Shown piece by piece: positions 34,127-43,512 of a DNA stretch of 50,650 nt. Both the position numbers and the translations under genes were made by a program. Under the pieces are notes generated by a model. That model was not told the DNA's origin. It saw only the letters and a program-made list of their open reading frames with translations, and did not search any database. The stretch's first letter is position 1. Each line of letters begins with the position of its first letter. Origin of the DNA: Planctomycetota bacterium (GTDB lineage: Bacteria; Planctomycetota; UBA8742; UBA2392); the NCBI GenBank assembly GCA_020425605.1, contig JAGQRH010000028.1:1-50650 (forward strand), given 5' to 3'.

Positions 34127-35425
34127 CTATTTTCCGGCAAGGCGCTGGCGGGCCATTTCAAGCAGCTTCACGGCCTTCGGGTCGCCGTGGCCCTGCTGCA
34201 CTTCGTGCGCGGCGACGGCCTGCGCGTCTGCCAGCAGTGCATCGACGTTCACAGCATCTTCACCCGGCAGGCTGGCGCGCGCGAAGCCGGCCATACGCGT
34301 CGGCGTGATGCCGAAGTTGTACCACTGGGCGATGCGTACCAGCCCGTCGCGCAGACGCTCAAGCCGATTCTCGGGCGTGACGCCGAAGCCGTCGCTTTCG
34401 GCCATCATCTCTTCGTAGCTGAAATTGTTCGCGGCCGCGATGCCGCGCTTGACCTCGGCAATGACTTCGCGCTGGGCGTCGCCCTGGCGCACGAAGCGCT
34501 TCACCTGCGAGCCGCAGTACTCGCACTTGCAGCTCAATTGTTTCGCCGCCAGCTCCAGCCTGCTGCCGCAGCCGTGGCAGATCACGGCGACCGCGTCCAT
34601 GCTCTCGAAGTCCACCCGCCGCGTGCAGTAGCAGCCGGGGCAGGTCAGCTTGTCGGCTTGGGGCACATGCGGTGAGAACAGGCCGCACTGCGGGCATTCC
34701 CAGTCGAAGTAGACCGAGTAGTCCTGCCCGCTGATGTCGACCGCACTGATGGCATCATCGCCGTAGATGCGCCGCAAAAGCGCCAGTTGCAAATCGGGCG
34801 AGACCATGCGGATGTAGCCCGCCACCATCTGCGAAACCGTCACGCGCAGCCGGCCTTCGACGCTCAGGCCCTCGGGGTCCGGCGGCCCGCCGAGGCGCTC
34901 GCGCTCGTCGCTCATTTCACGCAGCACGTCGAGCATCTTCTCGAATGCGGGCAGCGGGTTTTCGTTGGCCCCGAAGCCGACGGCCGCGGCAGCCTCATTC
35001 AGTTTCAGTTGCAGCCCGGGATACTTGCCCGGCAGCTTGTGCTGCATCAGCTCGAAGCCGAGCCAGAGCTTGTACGCTTCGCGCTTCCCGGAATCATGCT
35101 TCGCGGCGGTCGGCATCGCCCAGGGCGTTTCGTCGATCAGGAACTCGGCCGCCTCGGCCGCCTGCTTCAAGCCCTTCTCCGGCGACTTGTGGAATGTCTG
35201 TGCGGCCTTCACAACGGCCGCGTCGTGATCCTGCCAGCGTTTCACGTAGCCCTGCGGGTCTTTCATGCTGCGGCGCATGAACTCGGCGTATTCGGGCGAC
35301 TCGGCCGAGCTGGTGAAGTCAAAGCCCGCAATCGAGCCACAGCTGGGGCAGCGGATCCATGGAGGATCAGAGGCTTCAGTCGGCGCGCCGCACCGCTCAC
35401 AGCGCAAGTGGATCAGTTGGCCCAT
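34127..35425 (-). CDS. Multi-zinc-ribbon protein, function unknown
   Basis: The product has 432 residues from ATG 35425. An N-terminal CxxC...CxxC ribbon (CERCGAPTEASDPPWIRCPS) is followed by a helical domain of about 180 residues. A central cluster of further zinc motifs comes next (CPQCGLFSPH, CPGCYCTRR, CHGCGSRLE, CKCEYCGSQ), then a helical C-terminus. No membrane span or signal is visible. The upstream in-frame ATG at 35482 adds residues without ribbon character and is disfavoured. No family is recognised; an adaptor or nucleic-acid-binding role is conceivable. It is divergent from the coiled-coil gene at 35546. Confidence 0.75.
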   Translation of the reverse strand: MGQLIHLRCERCGAPTEASDPPWIRCPSCGSIAGFDFTSSAESPEYAEFMRRSMKDPQGYVKRWQDHDAAVVKAAQTFHKSPEKGLKQAAEAAEFLIDETPWAMPTAAKHDSGKREAYKLWLGFELMQHKLPGKYPGLQLKLNEAAAAVGFGANENPLPAFEKMLDVLREMSDERERLGGPPDPEGLSVEGRLRVTVSQMVAGYIRMVSPDLQLALLRRIYGDDAISAVDISGQDYSVYFDWECPQCGLFSPHVPQADKLTCPGCYCTRRVDFESMDAVAVICHGCGSRLELAAKQLSCKCEYCGSQVKRFVRQGDAQREVIAEVKRGIAAANNFSYEEMMAESDGFGVTPENRLERLRDGLVRIAQWYNFGITPTRMAGFARASLPGEDAVNVDALLADAQAVAAHEVQQGHGDPKAVKLLEMARQRLAGK

Positions 35426-35545
35426 CGGCGCAGTATAGATTGGCCACCACCCCAATTCCGGCCCGCCCCGAATTTGTCGCAACCACTTGTAGCCTGAACG
35501 GGTCGAGCGCGGATGTCGCGCTGGTTTTCAACCGAGGTACCTGTC

Positions 35546-36031
35546 ATGTCACGCTACCCCAACGTCAGGCCGAAGATGAAGGACCGCGGCGGGCATCAGT
35601 CGACGCGGCAACCGTCACGTCAGGAAGGTGAACTGCAGCGCGTACGAGAACTTCAGCGCGCGGCCGAAGAGTTGTTCACGGAGCGCGGTGGCGGGCGAAT
35701 CGACGCCGCCATCAAGCGCGCCGATCGCCTGCTCGCGATTCACGACCGAGAGGCGGAAGCGCTGCTGGCAGACGAGCCACACCCCCACCGCTGGACCGTT
35801 TCGCCGCAGATGATCCTGCGCCTGCAGGCCGAGGTCGAACGCCTGCAGAAGCGTCGCGAAGAGCTGATGGATGAGTGCTACGCGCTCGTGCGCGACGCGG
35901 CCGACCAGTTCGCACGTGACGCGCAATCGGCCGATCAAGGGCGCGCAAGCTCGGAGCAGAAGTTGGCCACAGACGAAGCCCTCCCACACAAGGAAGGAGA
36001 CTCGGCCGAAGCCGGCACGCGGGCGGCGTAG
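35546..36031 (+). CDS. Hypothetical coiled-coil protein
   Basis: The product has 161 residues from ATG 35546, with GAGG 8 nt upstream; ATG 35513 is an in-frame alternative. The sequence is charged and helical throughout (LQRVRELQRAAEELF; LRLQAEVERLQKRREELMDE), suggesting a coiled coil, with a disordered tail rich in Ser/Glu/Ala. No motif gives a function. A minus-strand reading frame covers the same region, but codon use and the ribosome binding site favour this one. Confidence 0.6.
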   Translation: MSRYPNVRPKMKDRGGHQSTRQPSRQEGELQRVRELQRAAEELFTERGGGRIDAAIKRADRLLAIHDREAEALLADEPHPHRWTVSPQMILRLQAEVERLQKRREELMDECYALVRDAADQFARDAQSADQGRASSEQKLATDEALPHKEGDSAEAGTRAA

Positions 36032-36084
36032 CATCGCATTCCAGGCGATGAGCAGCGTCGGCTGCCACCCGGCGGCCCGTGCGA

Positions 36085-36699
36085 CTAGGGTAAATAGCCC
36101 GTGAAGTCCTCAACGATCGCGCGGGCGATGCAGATGGGGTTGTCGTCACGCCGGCCGCCGGCGTCGTTGTACTCGGCCTGCAGATTTTGCTGCGCGCGGT
36201 AGAGGCTGGTCTGGTTTTCAACCAGGCCCGGGTCCTCGATTGCCTCGCCGTCGGCGAAGTTGAGCTCGCATGCGAGCACGCGGTCCGGCTTTTCGGGGTT
36301 GAAGATTGGTACGCCGAACTTGCGGCACATGATCGGGCGTGCCTCGTACATTCCGCACGCTCCGGCGTCATTCAGCGCCGGGCAGGGTGTGCCTTTGCCG
36401 CGCGCGACCGTGCTCCCCCACTGCTCAGGCCCATCAAACAGCCTCGCCCGCTGGGTCAGGTTGGCCCGTGCCTTCGCCTGCAGCGCAACCTTCTCTTTGT
36501 CTGGCAAAGTAGCTACCCAGGCGGAAATGCGGGCGGCCTCGACCTCGGTGACCTGGAAGATCTGCGAGCAGCAAGACGAACACCCTGGGGCGCAGTGGAT
36601 ACGTTCGCCATGCACGCGGGCGCCGCGATCAAATTCGGCGTTGGCCCGTGCGCAGACCTGCTTCAGGCCCTCGATCAGTGGATGCGCAGATACGTCCAT
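36085..36699 (-). CDS. YkgJ-family cysteine cluster protein
   Basis: The product has 204 residues from ATG 36699. The N-terminal cysteine group CAPGCSSCCS and the later CPALNDAGACGMYEARPIMC with RKFG match the YkgJ pattern (clustered Cys, then RPxxCRxF), thought to bind a metal or Fe-S cluster. A longer in-frame extension exists upstream, but it would run into the divergent thioesterase gene and has no matching sequence. The reaction catalysed by the family is not established. Confidence 0.82.
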   Translation of the reverse strand: MDVSAHPLIEGLKQVCARANAEFDRGARVHGERIHCAPGCSSCCSQIFQVTEVEAARISAWVATLPDKEKVALQAKARANLTQRARLFDGPEQWGSTVARGKGTPCPALNDAGACGMYEARPIMCRKFGVPIFNPEKPDRVLACELNFADGEAIEDPGLVENQTSLYRAQQNLQAEYNDAGGRRDDNPICIARAIVEDFTGYLP

Positions 36700-36745
36700 G
36701 GCGCTATCTTCTTCACAGCACAGCAGCGCGCAACTGGAGAATGCG

Positions 36746-37246
36746 ATGACCGAATCCAAGAAAGCCGGCGAAAGCGAAAGCAAACTTGCCTGGATCGTGA
36801 CGCCCAGTGACCTGAACCGCCACGGAACCCTGTTCGGCGGGCAGTTGCTGGCGATGGCTGACCGCGTGGCGGCGATGGCGGCGCTGCGGCACTCGCGGCT
36901 CGATTGCGTCACAGTCAGCATCGACAAGGTAGACTTCGTCGCGCCGGTCCGAAACGGCTACATCCTCGACCTGACTTCGCGCGTCCACTTCACCGCCCGT
37001 ACCAGCATGGAAATCTACGTCGAGGCCTACGCCGAGGAACCCCGCAGCGGCGACCGCGACCTCGTGTGCGAAGCCTTCTTCAGCTTCGTCGCCGTCGGCG
37101 AAGGCAACAAGCCGATTCCCATCCCGCAAGTCGAGCTCGAGACCGACCGCGACAGGCGCTTTAACAAGGAAGCAAAGGCCCGCTACGAAGCCCGCAAGGC
37201 CGGCCGGGCACAGGGCCGCACGGCGTTCATCGATAAGAAAGGCTAG
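36746..37246 (+). CDS. Acyl-CoA thioesterase (hotdog fold)
   Basis: The product has 166 residues. The hotdog-fold core is clear: NRHGTLFGGQLLAMADRVAA (catalytic-region Asn and Asp), VTVSIDKVDFVAPVRNGYI, and SMEIYVEAYAE. This is the YciA/ACOT-type arrangement, hydrolysing acyl-CoA to free acid and CoA. The C-terminus is an Arg/Lys-rich helix. ATG 36746 has CTGGAGA upstream. It is divergent from the YkgJ-type gene with 46 nt between the starts. Confidence 0.92.
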   Translation: MTESKKAGESESKLAWIVTPSDLNRHGTLFGGQLLAMADRVAAMAALRHSRLDCVTVSIDKVDFVAPVRNGYILDLTSRVHFTARTSMEIYVEAYAEEPRSGDRDLVCEAFFSFVAVGEGNKPIPIPQVELETDRDRRFNKEAKARYEARKAGRAQGRTAFIDKKG

Positions 37247-37249
37247 CCC

Positions 37250-37293
37250 ACACAGAGAGCGCAGAGATCGGCTTTTCTCCGTGCGCTCTGTGT
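37250..37293. repeat. Long interrupted hairpin after the thioesterase gene
   Basis: ACACAGAG (37250-37257) pairs with CTCTGTGT (37286-37293), CGCA (37260-37263) with TGCG (37282-37285), and GAGA (37264-37267) with TCTC (37276-37279), with small bulges. The text resembles a CACAGAG/CTCTGTG intergenic palindrome. It could act as a terminator, but looks like a repeat element. Confidence 0.6.
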
Positions 37294-37365
37294 TCTCCGT
37301 GCGAGATTGCAGTTGTAGCACTGCGTTCAAACCGCGTAGGCTGAAGGGGTCCATAGGGAACAACC

Positions 37366-38985
37366 ATGCGCCTCGTAACACTGCTCGTGCTTCTGTTCGC
37401 GTCCGCGCTCAGCGCCGCAACCTTCTACGTAGACCCCGCACGCGGCAAGGAATCCAACAACGGCTCCAAGGCCGCGCCGTGGAGCACGCTGGAAGCAGTG
37501 GTCAACGGCGGCCACCTGCGCGATGTCCAACCCGGCGACACCATTCTGCTGCGAGACGGCATGCACGGCCGCGTGGTCTTCAGCGGCAGGAACGAAGACT
37601 TCATCACGATCGCGGCCGACGAGGGTTGCCGGCCGAAACTCAGCTACCTCGAAATCACCAGCGGCACGAAATGGCACATCAAGGGGCTCACGATCAGCGC
37701 CAGCTTTGGCGACCCCTACGACGGCGCCATGCTCAAATTCGCCGACGGCGGTGAGAGCGAACAGATCACAGTCGAAGACTGTTTCGTCTACGGCGCGCTC
37801 GACGCATCCAAGTGGACGGCCGAGCAGTGGATGAAGTGCAACAGCGGCATCACCATGGGCCGCTACGGCAAGGGCCACCTGCTGCGCAACAACTACGTGA
37901 TGAACACGCGCTTCGGCATCGCGCTCTGCGCCGAGGATTCCACCTGTGAAGGCAACGTGGTTTCGCACTTCTCCGGCGACGGCATCCGCACCACGCGCGA
38001 CGGGCAGGTCGTTCAGCACAACGTGATCCGCAACGTGTGCGTCAGCGCCAAGGACGGCGATGACAATCACGACGACGCCATCCAGTGCTTTCTCTTCAAC
38101 AAGGGAACCGGCACCGTACGCAACGTGACGATCCGCGAGAACCTGATCATCATGCGCGAAAGTGAAGAGCTTCCGTGGCTCGCTGACATGCAGGCGATCG
38201 GCTGCTTCGACGGCCCGCTGATCGGCTTCCTGGTGGAGGGCAACGTGATCAACACCAGCCACTGGCACGGGGTCACGCTGTTTGATGCTCAGGACTGCAA
38301 GATCCTCAGTAACGTCGCCTACACCCAGTGGACCGAGGCGAAGCTGCGCCCGTGGGTTCAGCTCGGCGGCAAGAACAAGGGCGAGATCAAGGGCAACACC
38401 GTCAAGGACAACTACGCCTACACCTTCGACCTGAAGGCCGACAAGGACGTCGTCGCCGAGAACAACAAGGTCGTCACGGAAGATATCTACAACACGCGAC
38501 GCGAAGAGTTGCTGAAGCTGATCAACGAAAAGTACGGCGATGTCCACCCAGCCGCGGGCTTCCGGCGCGTGGGGCTGGAGAAGCCGCGCTGGCTTGAGGG
38601 CCGGGTGGTGGAAGGCGAAAACGGCAAGGTGATCGACAGCGTGCAGTCGAGCCTCAACCAGGGCAAGCTGATCGTGCTGTTCGTGTTCACGCGCGATGTG
38701 AAAGACAAGCGCGGCACAGAGACCTCCACGGAGTTCGAACGCGAAGTGCTCGACGATGAGGCAGTCGGCAAACTGCTCGATGACTGCGCAACCGTCGGCG
38801 TGCAGCTTGGCGATGATCTCCCGCGCGACGTCAAGAAACGCTACGGCATCAGCAAGTCGCCGCAGGTGGTGATCCTGAACCCGGACGGCAGTGAAGCCTG
38901 GAGCGGCAAGCCCAACAACGCCAAGGCGCTCATCAAGAAGCTCGAGTCGGCGCGTGACGAACTCGCCAATCCTGGCGGCGACTAG
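37366..38985 (+). CDS. Secreted right-handed beta-helix protein with C-terminal thioredoxin-like domain
   Basis: The product has 539 residues with a signal peptide (LLVLLFASALSAA). From residue 19 the sequence (ATFYVDPARGKESNNGSKAA) opens a parallel beta-helix of the pectate-lyase-like type, visible as repeating short strands with N.I.G/N.V.N turns up to about residue 380. Residues 400-530 look like a thioredoxin fold (GKLIVLFVFTRDVKD, then ISKSPQVVILNPDGSEAWSG), but the CxxC active site is absent. The helix could bind or cleave polysaccharide; no catalytic residues were identified. Confidence 0.72.
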   Translation: MRLVTLLVLLFASALSAATFYVDPARGKESNNGSKAAPWSTLEAVVNGGHLRDVQPGDTILLRDGMHGRVVFSGRNEDFITIAADEGCRPKLSYLEITSGTKWHIKGLTISASFGDPYDGAMLKFADGGESEQITVEDCFVYGALDASKWTAEQWMKCNSGITMGRYGKGHLLRNNYVMNTRFGIALCAEDSTCEGNVVSHFSGDGIRTTRDGQVVQHNVIRNVCVSAKDGDDNHDDAIQCFLFNKGTGTVRNVTIRENLIIMRESEELPWLADMQAIGCFDGPLIGFLVEGNVINTSHWHGVTLFDAQDCKILSNVAYTQWTEAKLRPWVQLGGKNKGEIKGNTVKDNYAYTFDLKADKDVVAENNKVVTEDIYNTRREELLKLINEKYGDVHPAAGFRRVGLEKPRWLEGRVVEGENGKVIDSVQSSLNQGKLIVLFVFTRDVKDKRGTETSTEFEREVLDDEAVGKLLDDCATVGVQLGDDLPRDVKKRYGISKSPQVVILNPDGSEAWSGKPNNAKALIKKLESARDELANPGGD

Positions 38986-39044
38986 CAGATCCGAGTACTC
39001 CTCAATTCCGGCACGCGGTTTGCATTCCTCCAACCGGAGGGGGC

Positions 39045-40067
39045 ATGGCAGGCGCGACCAATCTGCAAGCGACACCTGCGGGCCGGCACTGGACACTGGT
39101 CCAGCTGGCGGCGGTGACTGCCGGGGCAGCTCTGATTGCAGCCCTGCTGGCCGCGCCTGAGACCGGGCTGCACCTGTTGTGGGACGTCGCCGTCCCGCTG
39201 CTTCCCTTATTATTTGTCATCGCGCCGGGAGCGTGGCGTAACGCTTGCCCGCTGGCCAGCCTGTCGCTGTTACCAAGCCGAACCGGGCTTTCGCGCCGCC
39301 GCCCGCTTTCGCGGACGTGGCAGACGCGTCTGCTGGGCAGCGGTATTGTGCTGTTGCTGTTGATTCTACCGCTGCGCCCCCTGCTGCTGGATCACTCCGG
39401 CATGGCAACCGCGCTGATGTTTGGAGGCTTTGCGATTGCGGCCCTCAGCCTCGGTTTCGTGTTCGACCTCAAGAGCGCCTGGTGCTCCGGCCTGTGCCCG
39501 CTTCACCCGATTGAGCTGCTGTACGGCTCGCGCCCGCAGGTGACCGTCAAGAACGCGCAGTGCAGCGCGTGCAGCGGCTGCACTGCAACATGCCGGGATT
39601 CGACGGCCGGCGTGAGCCCATTGAATGCAAATTGCTCGAAAATCATGCCGACGCTGCTGGTCGGCGGCTTTCCCGGCTTCGTGCTGGGGTGGTTTCTCGT
39701 AAGCCTTCAACCTGGCTGGTCGACAGGGTTTGCGGTGCTGGTTGCGTATGGGCTGCCGGTGGTAGGCATGCTGGCAACGCTGGCGCTGTATCTGGTTGTG
39801 TCACGAGTCCGGCGCGGCGGCGCCCCGCGTTTCTTTGCATTCCTGGCGCTGGCGATCTTCTATTGGTTCAAGTTGCCGGACCTGATCGGTCTCCAGTCTT
39901 CGCCCGCTCACGCGCTCTTCAGCCTGCGCGGCGTACTTCCGGAATGGTCCGCCTGGCCGATTCGCGCGGCGGGGATTGGCGTTCTCGCAGCACTCATGTT
40001 CCGTAATGGGCACGTCAAGGCGTGGTCATTCCGCCCGCAGCCCGAACGAAGAAGCTTGCACCGGTAG
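39045..40067 (+). CDS. Membrane protein with 4Fe-4S cysteine motifs (NosR/NapH-like)
   Basis: The product has 340 residues and about nine hydrophobic segments. Cysteine motifs typical of membrane ferredoxins are WRNACPLASL, SGLCPLHPIE and CSACSGCTATC, which together could hold one or two [4Fe-4S] clusters. Similar architecture occurs in NosR, NapH and CcoG/RdxA relatives, which pass electrons through the membrane or assist metal handling. It lies before the metal efflux cluster on the same strand, and copper-related roles occur in the RdxA family, so participation is plausible. GGAGGGGG lies very close to the ATG. Confidence 0.75.
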   Translation: MAGATNLQATPAGRHWTLVQLAAVTAGAALIAALLAAPETGLHLLWDVAVPLLPLLFVIAPGAWRNACPLASLSLLPSRTGLSRRRPLSRTWQTRLLGSGIVLLLLILPLRPLLLDHSGMATALMFGGFAIAALSLGFVFDLKSAWCSGLCPLHPIELLYGSRPQVTVKNAQCSACSGCTATCRDSTAGVSPLNANCSKIMPTLLVGGFPGFVLGWFLVSLQPGWSTGFAVLVAYGLPVVGMLATLALYLVVSRVRRGGAPRFFAFLALAIFYWFKLPDLIGLQSSPAHALFSLRGVLPEWSAWPIRAAGIGVLAALMFRNGHVKAWSFRPQPERRSLHR

Positions 40068-40094
40068 CACCGTCCGGGTTTACTTTGTGCCTGC

Positions 40095-40484
40095 ATGCTG
40101 AACCTGCTGAATATTCTTGCAGTCGTATATGTTTCACTCGCGCCCGGCATGAACGTCGGCCGGCTGCTGCACGCCGCTGACCTGTGCCGCTACATCCAGA
40201 CGCAGACAGAAGTACACGTCGCCAACGCGCAGGACTGCCCGTGCAACCACGAGAAGCAAGAGCAGGCACCGGAGAAAAACTGCCCGCATCTGCAGAACCT
40301 GCCGATCGATTCCGGCGGGATGCCGGCCGTGCAACTGACTTCAACGATCGAGTTGCCGAACCCCGCACTTTGCTTCATTGTTGACAGCTACGTTGAACCC
40401 GCGACCGCCACGGTCACAGGCACAGACGACCCGCGCCCACCGCCCGGGCCACCGCTTGTCGGCACAACCATTCTGCTTGTCTAG
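40095..40484 (+). CDS. Small Cys/His-rich exported protein
   Basis: The product has 129 residues. A hydrophobic N-terminus (LNILAVVYVSLAPG) may act as a signal anchor. The middle holds CPCNHEKQEQAPEKNCPH, a plausible metal-binding motif, and the C-terminus is proline-rich (DDPRPPPGPPLVG). It lies between the Fe-S membrane protein and the outer membrane factor on the same strand. No family is recognised; a metal-binding accessory role for the efflux system is inferred from composition and context. Confidence 0.6.
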   Translation: MLNLLNILAVVYVSLAPGMNVGRLLHAADLCRYIQTQTEVHVANAQDCPCNHEKQEQAPEKNCPHLQNLPIDSGGMPAVQLTSTIELPNPALCFIVDSYVEPATATVTGTDDPRPPPGPPLVGTTILLV

Positions 40485-40623
40485 CTGATCCTGGAACCAC
40501 GGTCGATTCGTCGCGCCGTGCGTACGCGCTTTGCGTCCCAGTCCAGGAGCCATGAATGCGTCATTCGCCCGATCTGCAGGCCCGAATTGCCTTGCCCCAA
40601 CCCGCAAGGGAGGACGCGAAATC

Positions 40624-41991
40624 GTGAAGTACACACCGATCATCTTCGGCCTCGCGCTGCTGGCGGGATGCCAGTCCTACGAGCCATTGCCGCTCGACCC
40701 GGACGCGCACCTGAAGTCATGGGCCGAGCGCGACCCGGCCAGCGAAACCGTCGTCGCGTACGCCAAGCGTCTCGCTGAGCGGGACTCGCAACCGCGCGGC
40801 AAGTACGACCTCGGCGACGGCGCATCACTGCGCGAGGCCGAGGTGATTGCCCTGTTCTTCAATCCCGCGTTGCGCACCACTCGCCTGCACGCCGACGCCG
40901 CACTGGCCGGCGCGCGCGAAGCCGGGCACTGGGAAGACCCGGAGCTGAACGTCGACGCCGCCTGGATCATCGCCAGCATCTCGCAGCCTTGGGCGCTTGG
41001 CGCTGGGCTGTCGTTCACCATACCGTTCTCGGGCACGCCGGGCGTCGAGCGCGACCTCGCGTTCGCGGGCTATGACGTGACCTACCGCGAGGTCGTCGCA
41101 GCAGAGTGGCAGACGCTGATCGAGCTGCGCGTGGAATGGAACCACGCCGCGGCGGCAGCCGAGCGCATCCGGCTGACGCGCGACTTCATCGGGCGCATCG
41201 AGTCGGTGAAGGAAATCGCCGACCGGTTAGCCGAATCCGGCGAGCTGACGAACATCGACGCGCGCGTCTTCGCCCTGGAGCTGGTCTCGCAACGCGCCGA
41301 GTTGATGGGCCTGCAGGCAGAGCTGCGTGGCCACGAATTCAAGCTGCATGAGCTGATGGGGCTCCGCCCGGAGGCGCCGCTGAAGCTCAACCTGCAGCTC
41401 ACACCCGAGGCCGCCATGCCGAAGAGCGCCGAGAAGACGCTGCTGGCGCGCAACCCGGCGCTGTCCGTAAAGCGCGCGGAGTATGAGGTTGCCGAGCAGC
41501 AGTTCCGGCTTGAGATCCACAAGCAATACCCGGACCTGGCCATCGGCCCGAGCTATGAGATCGACGAGGGCCAGTCGCGAATCGGCATCGGCTTCGGGCT
41601 GCCGATCCCGATCATCAATCTGAACCGCGAAGGCATCGCCCGCTCACGCGCCGAGCGCCTGGCCGTGCGCAGCGAGTTCGAAGGCGAGCTGGAGACTTTG
41701 CTGCACGCGCTGGCACAGGCGGGCAATGAGCTGAAGTCTGCACACGACCTGCACTCGTACATTGAGCGCGAGCTTGCGCCGCTGGCGGACAAACAGATCG
41801 CCGACGCCGAGCGGCTTGCCGAAGTCGGCGAGTTTGACGCATTGGTCCAGCTGGACGCCTGGACGCGCCGCCACGAGGCGCGCCTGCAGGTGCTGGACGC
41901 AACACTGACCGAGGCACTTGCGCTTGAGCAGGTGCTCGCGTTGCTCGGCCCGACGTATCAGCCGGAGCCGAAGGAGAGTGAAGATGAGTAA
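40624..41991 (+). CDS. Outer membrane efflux lipoprotein (TolC/CusC family)
   Basis: The product has 455 residues from GTG 40624, chosen because it gives a lipoprotein signal (IIFGLALLAGC) and has GGGAGGACG upstream; ATG 40531 would bury that signal. The body has the two long helical hairpin repeats of outer membrane efflux proteins, seen as alternating heptad-rich helices (REAEVIALFFNPALRTTRLH; LAQAGNELKSAHDLHSYIER). It should form the trimeric outer membrane channel. Its last 8 bases overlap the adaptor gene, so the two are translationally coupled. Confidence 0.88.
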   Translation: MKYTPIIFGLALLAGCQSYEPLPLDPDAHLKSWAERDPASETVVAYAKRLAERDSQPRGKYDLGDGASLREAEVIALFFNPALRTTRLHADAALAGAREAGHWEDPELNVDAAWIIASISQPWALGAGLSFTIPFSGTPGVERDLAFAGYDVTYREVVAAEWQTLIELRVEWNHAAAAAERIRLTRDFIGRIESVKEIADRLAESGELTNIDARVFALELVSQRAELMGLQAELRGHEFKLHELMGLRPEAPLKLNLQLTPEAAMPKSAEKTLLARNPALSVKRAEYEVAEQQFRLEIHKQYPDLAIGPSYEIDEGQSRIGIGFGLPIPIINLNREGIARSRAERLAVRSEFEGELETLLHALAQAGNELKSAHDLHSYIERELAPLADKQIADAERLAEVGEFDALVQLDAWTRRHEARLQVLDATLTEALALEQVLALLGPTYQPEPKESEDE

Positions 41992-43504
41992 GAAATGGAC
42001 CCTGCTGCTGCCGGTGCTGCTGCTTGCTGCCTGCGGCGGAGGCGGTGGCGAGACTCCGCCTGCAGGCGGCGGCGAGGGCGAGCCGGTCAAGATCACCAAC
42101 CGCATCGACATCCCGCCCGCGGTCGTGCAGAACCTCGGCATCACCTTCGCCAAGGTCGAGCGCCGCCGCGTCGAGCAAACCCTGCGCGTGCCCGGCAACT
42201 TCGAGAGCCCGCCCGAAGCGCGCCGCGAGTACCACACCATGCTGCCCGGGCGCGTCGAGGTGCTGGTGAAGCAGTACCAGCTGGTTGAGCCCGGTACGGA
42301 GCTGTTCCGCCTGGAGTCGCCCGAGTGGCGACGCATGCAGGAGAGCCTCGCGGCGACCGACGTGGCAATCAGCACCCTGCAGTCCGACCGTTCCGTGCTT
42401 GACGCAGAGCGCGCGGCGGCCGTGAAGGCGATCGAGTCCTTCCCGCCTCGCATCGATGCGCAGCGCGCATTGATGGACGCCAGCGACGATCACCTGATGC
42501 GACTTGGGGAAGCACGCGACAACTGGCTGGAGCGCGTGGCGCAGATCGAGGAGCTGCAGAAGCGCGGCGCAGGCAAGGCCGCCGAGCTGGCGGAGGCGCG
42601 CGCCGAGTTGCAGAATGCGCTTGTCGGCCTCGCCGAAGAGCAGGAGAAGCGCGCCGGGCTGGCCGAGCAACGCGCAAACCTCGACGCCGAGAAGGCAGCC
42701 GCCGAGCTCGCGATCCCGGTGATCGACTCGCACATCGCGGCCAAGGACGCCGAGATCGTGAACGCGAGGGACGCCATGCAGCGCGCGCTGAAGTCGGCTG
42801 CGGGCGCACTTGGCATGACGGCGCAAGCGCTGGCTGAAGGCGACGCGTGGCGCACGCTCGACACGTTCACCGTGCGCGCCACCGCGGTCGGCACCGTGGA
42901 CCACGTGCACGCGAGCACTGGCGCATGGGTCGAGGCCAACACCGAGATCATCGCGACCGTTGACCTGACCAACCTGCGCTTCCGCGGGCGCGCCCTGCAG
43001 AGCGACCTGGGCCTTCTGAAGGAAGGTCTTCCCACACGCGTAGTGCCCCCGCAGGGCGGCAGCCTTGAAAACGCTACGCCGGCCGAAGGCACGCTGTACA
43101 TCCCGGTCGAAGCCGACCCAGGCGAGCGCATGATCGACCTGCTGGCCGTGCTCGATAGCGTGCCGGACTGGGCACGCCCCGGCGTCAGCGGCGAGCTCGA
43201 AGTCGTCTGGAACACAACGACCGAGCCGCAACTAGCGATCCCGAACCGTGCCATCGTGCGCGACGGGCTCGACCAGGTGTTCTTCGTGCGAGACTACAAG
43301 GACGACAACAAGGTGATCCGTACGGTCTCGCCGCTCGGTGTGAGTGACGGCCGCTGGACCGTGGTCGACACCGGCGTCATGGAAGGCAGCGAAGTGGTCA
43401 TTGAGGGCGTGTATGAGCTGAAGCTGACCGGCGGCGGCAAGCCGCTCGGCAAGGGGCACTTCCACGCCGACGGCACGTGGCATGCAGGCGCGGATCACGA
43501 CTAG
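41984..43504 (+). CDS. RND efflux periplasmic adaptor (membrane fusion protein, CusB/CzcB-like)
   Basis: This 506-residue lipoprotein has the lipobox LLLAAC, then a Gly-rich linker. The barrel-sandwich hybrid halves flank a long coiled-coil hairpin (about 120-290, with NALVGLAEEQEKRAGLAEQR). The second half (FTVRATAVGTVDHVHASTGA) and beta-barrel strands follow, with a C-terminal membrane-proximal domain (QLAIPNRAIVRDGLDQVFFV). The His-rich C-terminus (GHFHADGTWHAGADHD) could bind metal. It links the inner membrane pump to the outer membrane factor. The coiled coil is longer than in E. coli CusB. Confidence 0.9.
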   Translation: MSKKWTLLLPVLLLAACGGGGGETPPAGGGEGEPVKITNRIDIPPAVVQNLGITFAKVERRRVEQTLRVPGNFESPPEARREYHTMLPGRVEVLVKQYQLVEPGTELFRLESPEWRRMQESLAATDVAISTLQSDRSVLDAERAAAVKAIESFPPRIDAQRALMDASDDHLMRLGEARDNWLERVAQIEELQKRGAGKAAELAEARAELQNALVGLAEEQEKRAGLAEQRANLDAEKAAAELAIPVIDSHIAAKDAEIVNARDAMQRALKSAAGALGMTAQALAEGDAWRTLDTFTVRATAVGTVDHVHASTGAWVEANTEIIATVDLTNLRFRGRALQSDLGLLKEGLPTRVVPPQGGSLENATPAEGTLYIPVEADPGERMIDLLAVLDSVPDWARPGVSGELEVVWNTTTEPQLAIPNRAIVRDGLDQVFFVRDYKDDNKVIRTVSPLGVSDGRWTVVDTGVMEGSEVVIEGVYELKLTGGGKPLGKGHFHADGTWHAGADHD

Positions 43505-43512
43505 GGGATAGC

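Noticed and set aside
35615..36034. Minus-strand reading frame opposite the coiled-coil gene at 35546
   Set aside because: It has no ribosome binding site and poorer codon pattern; its protein looks like an antisense shadow.
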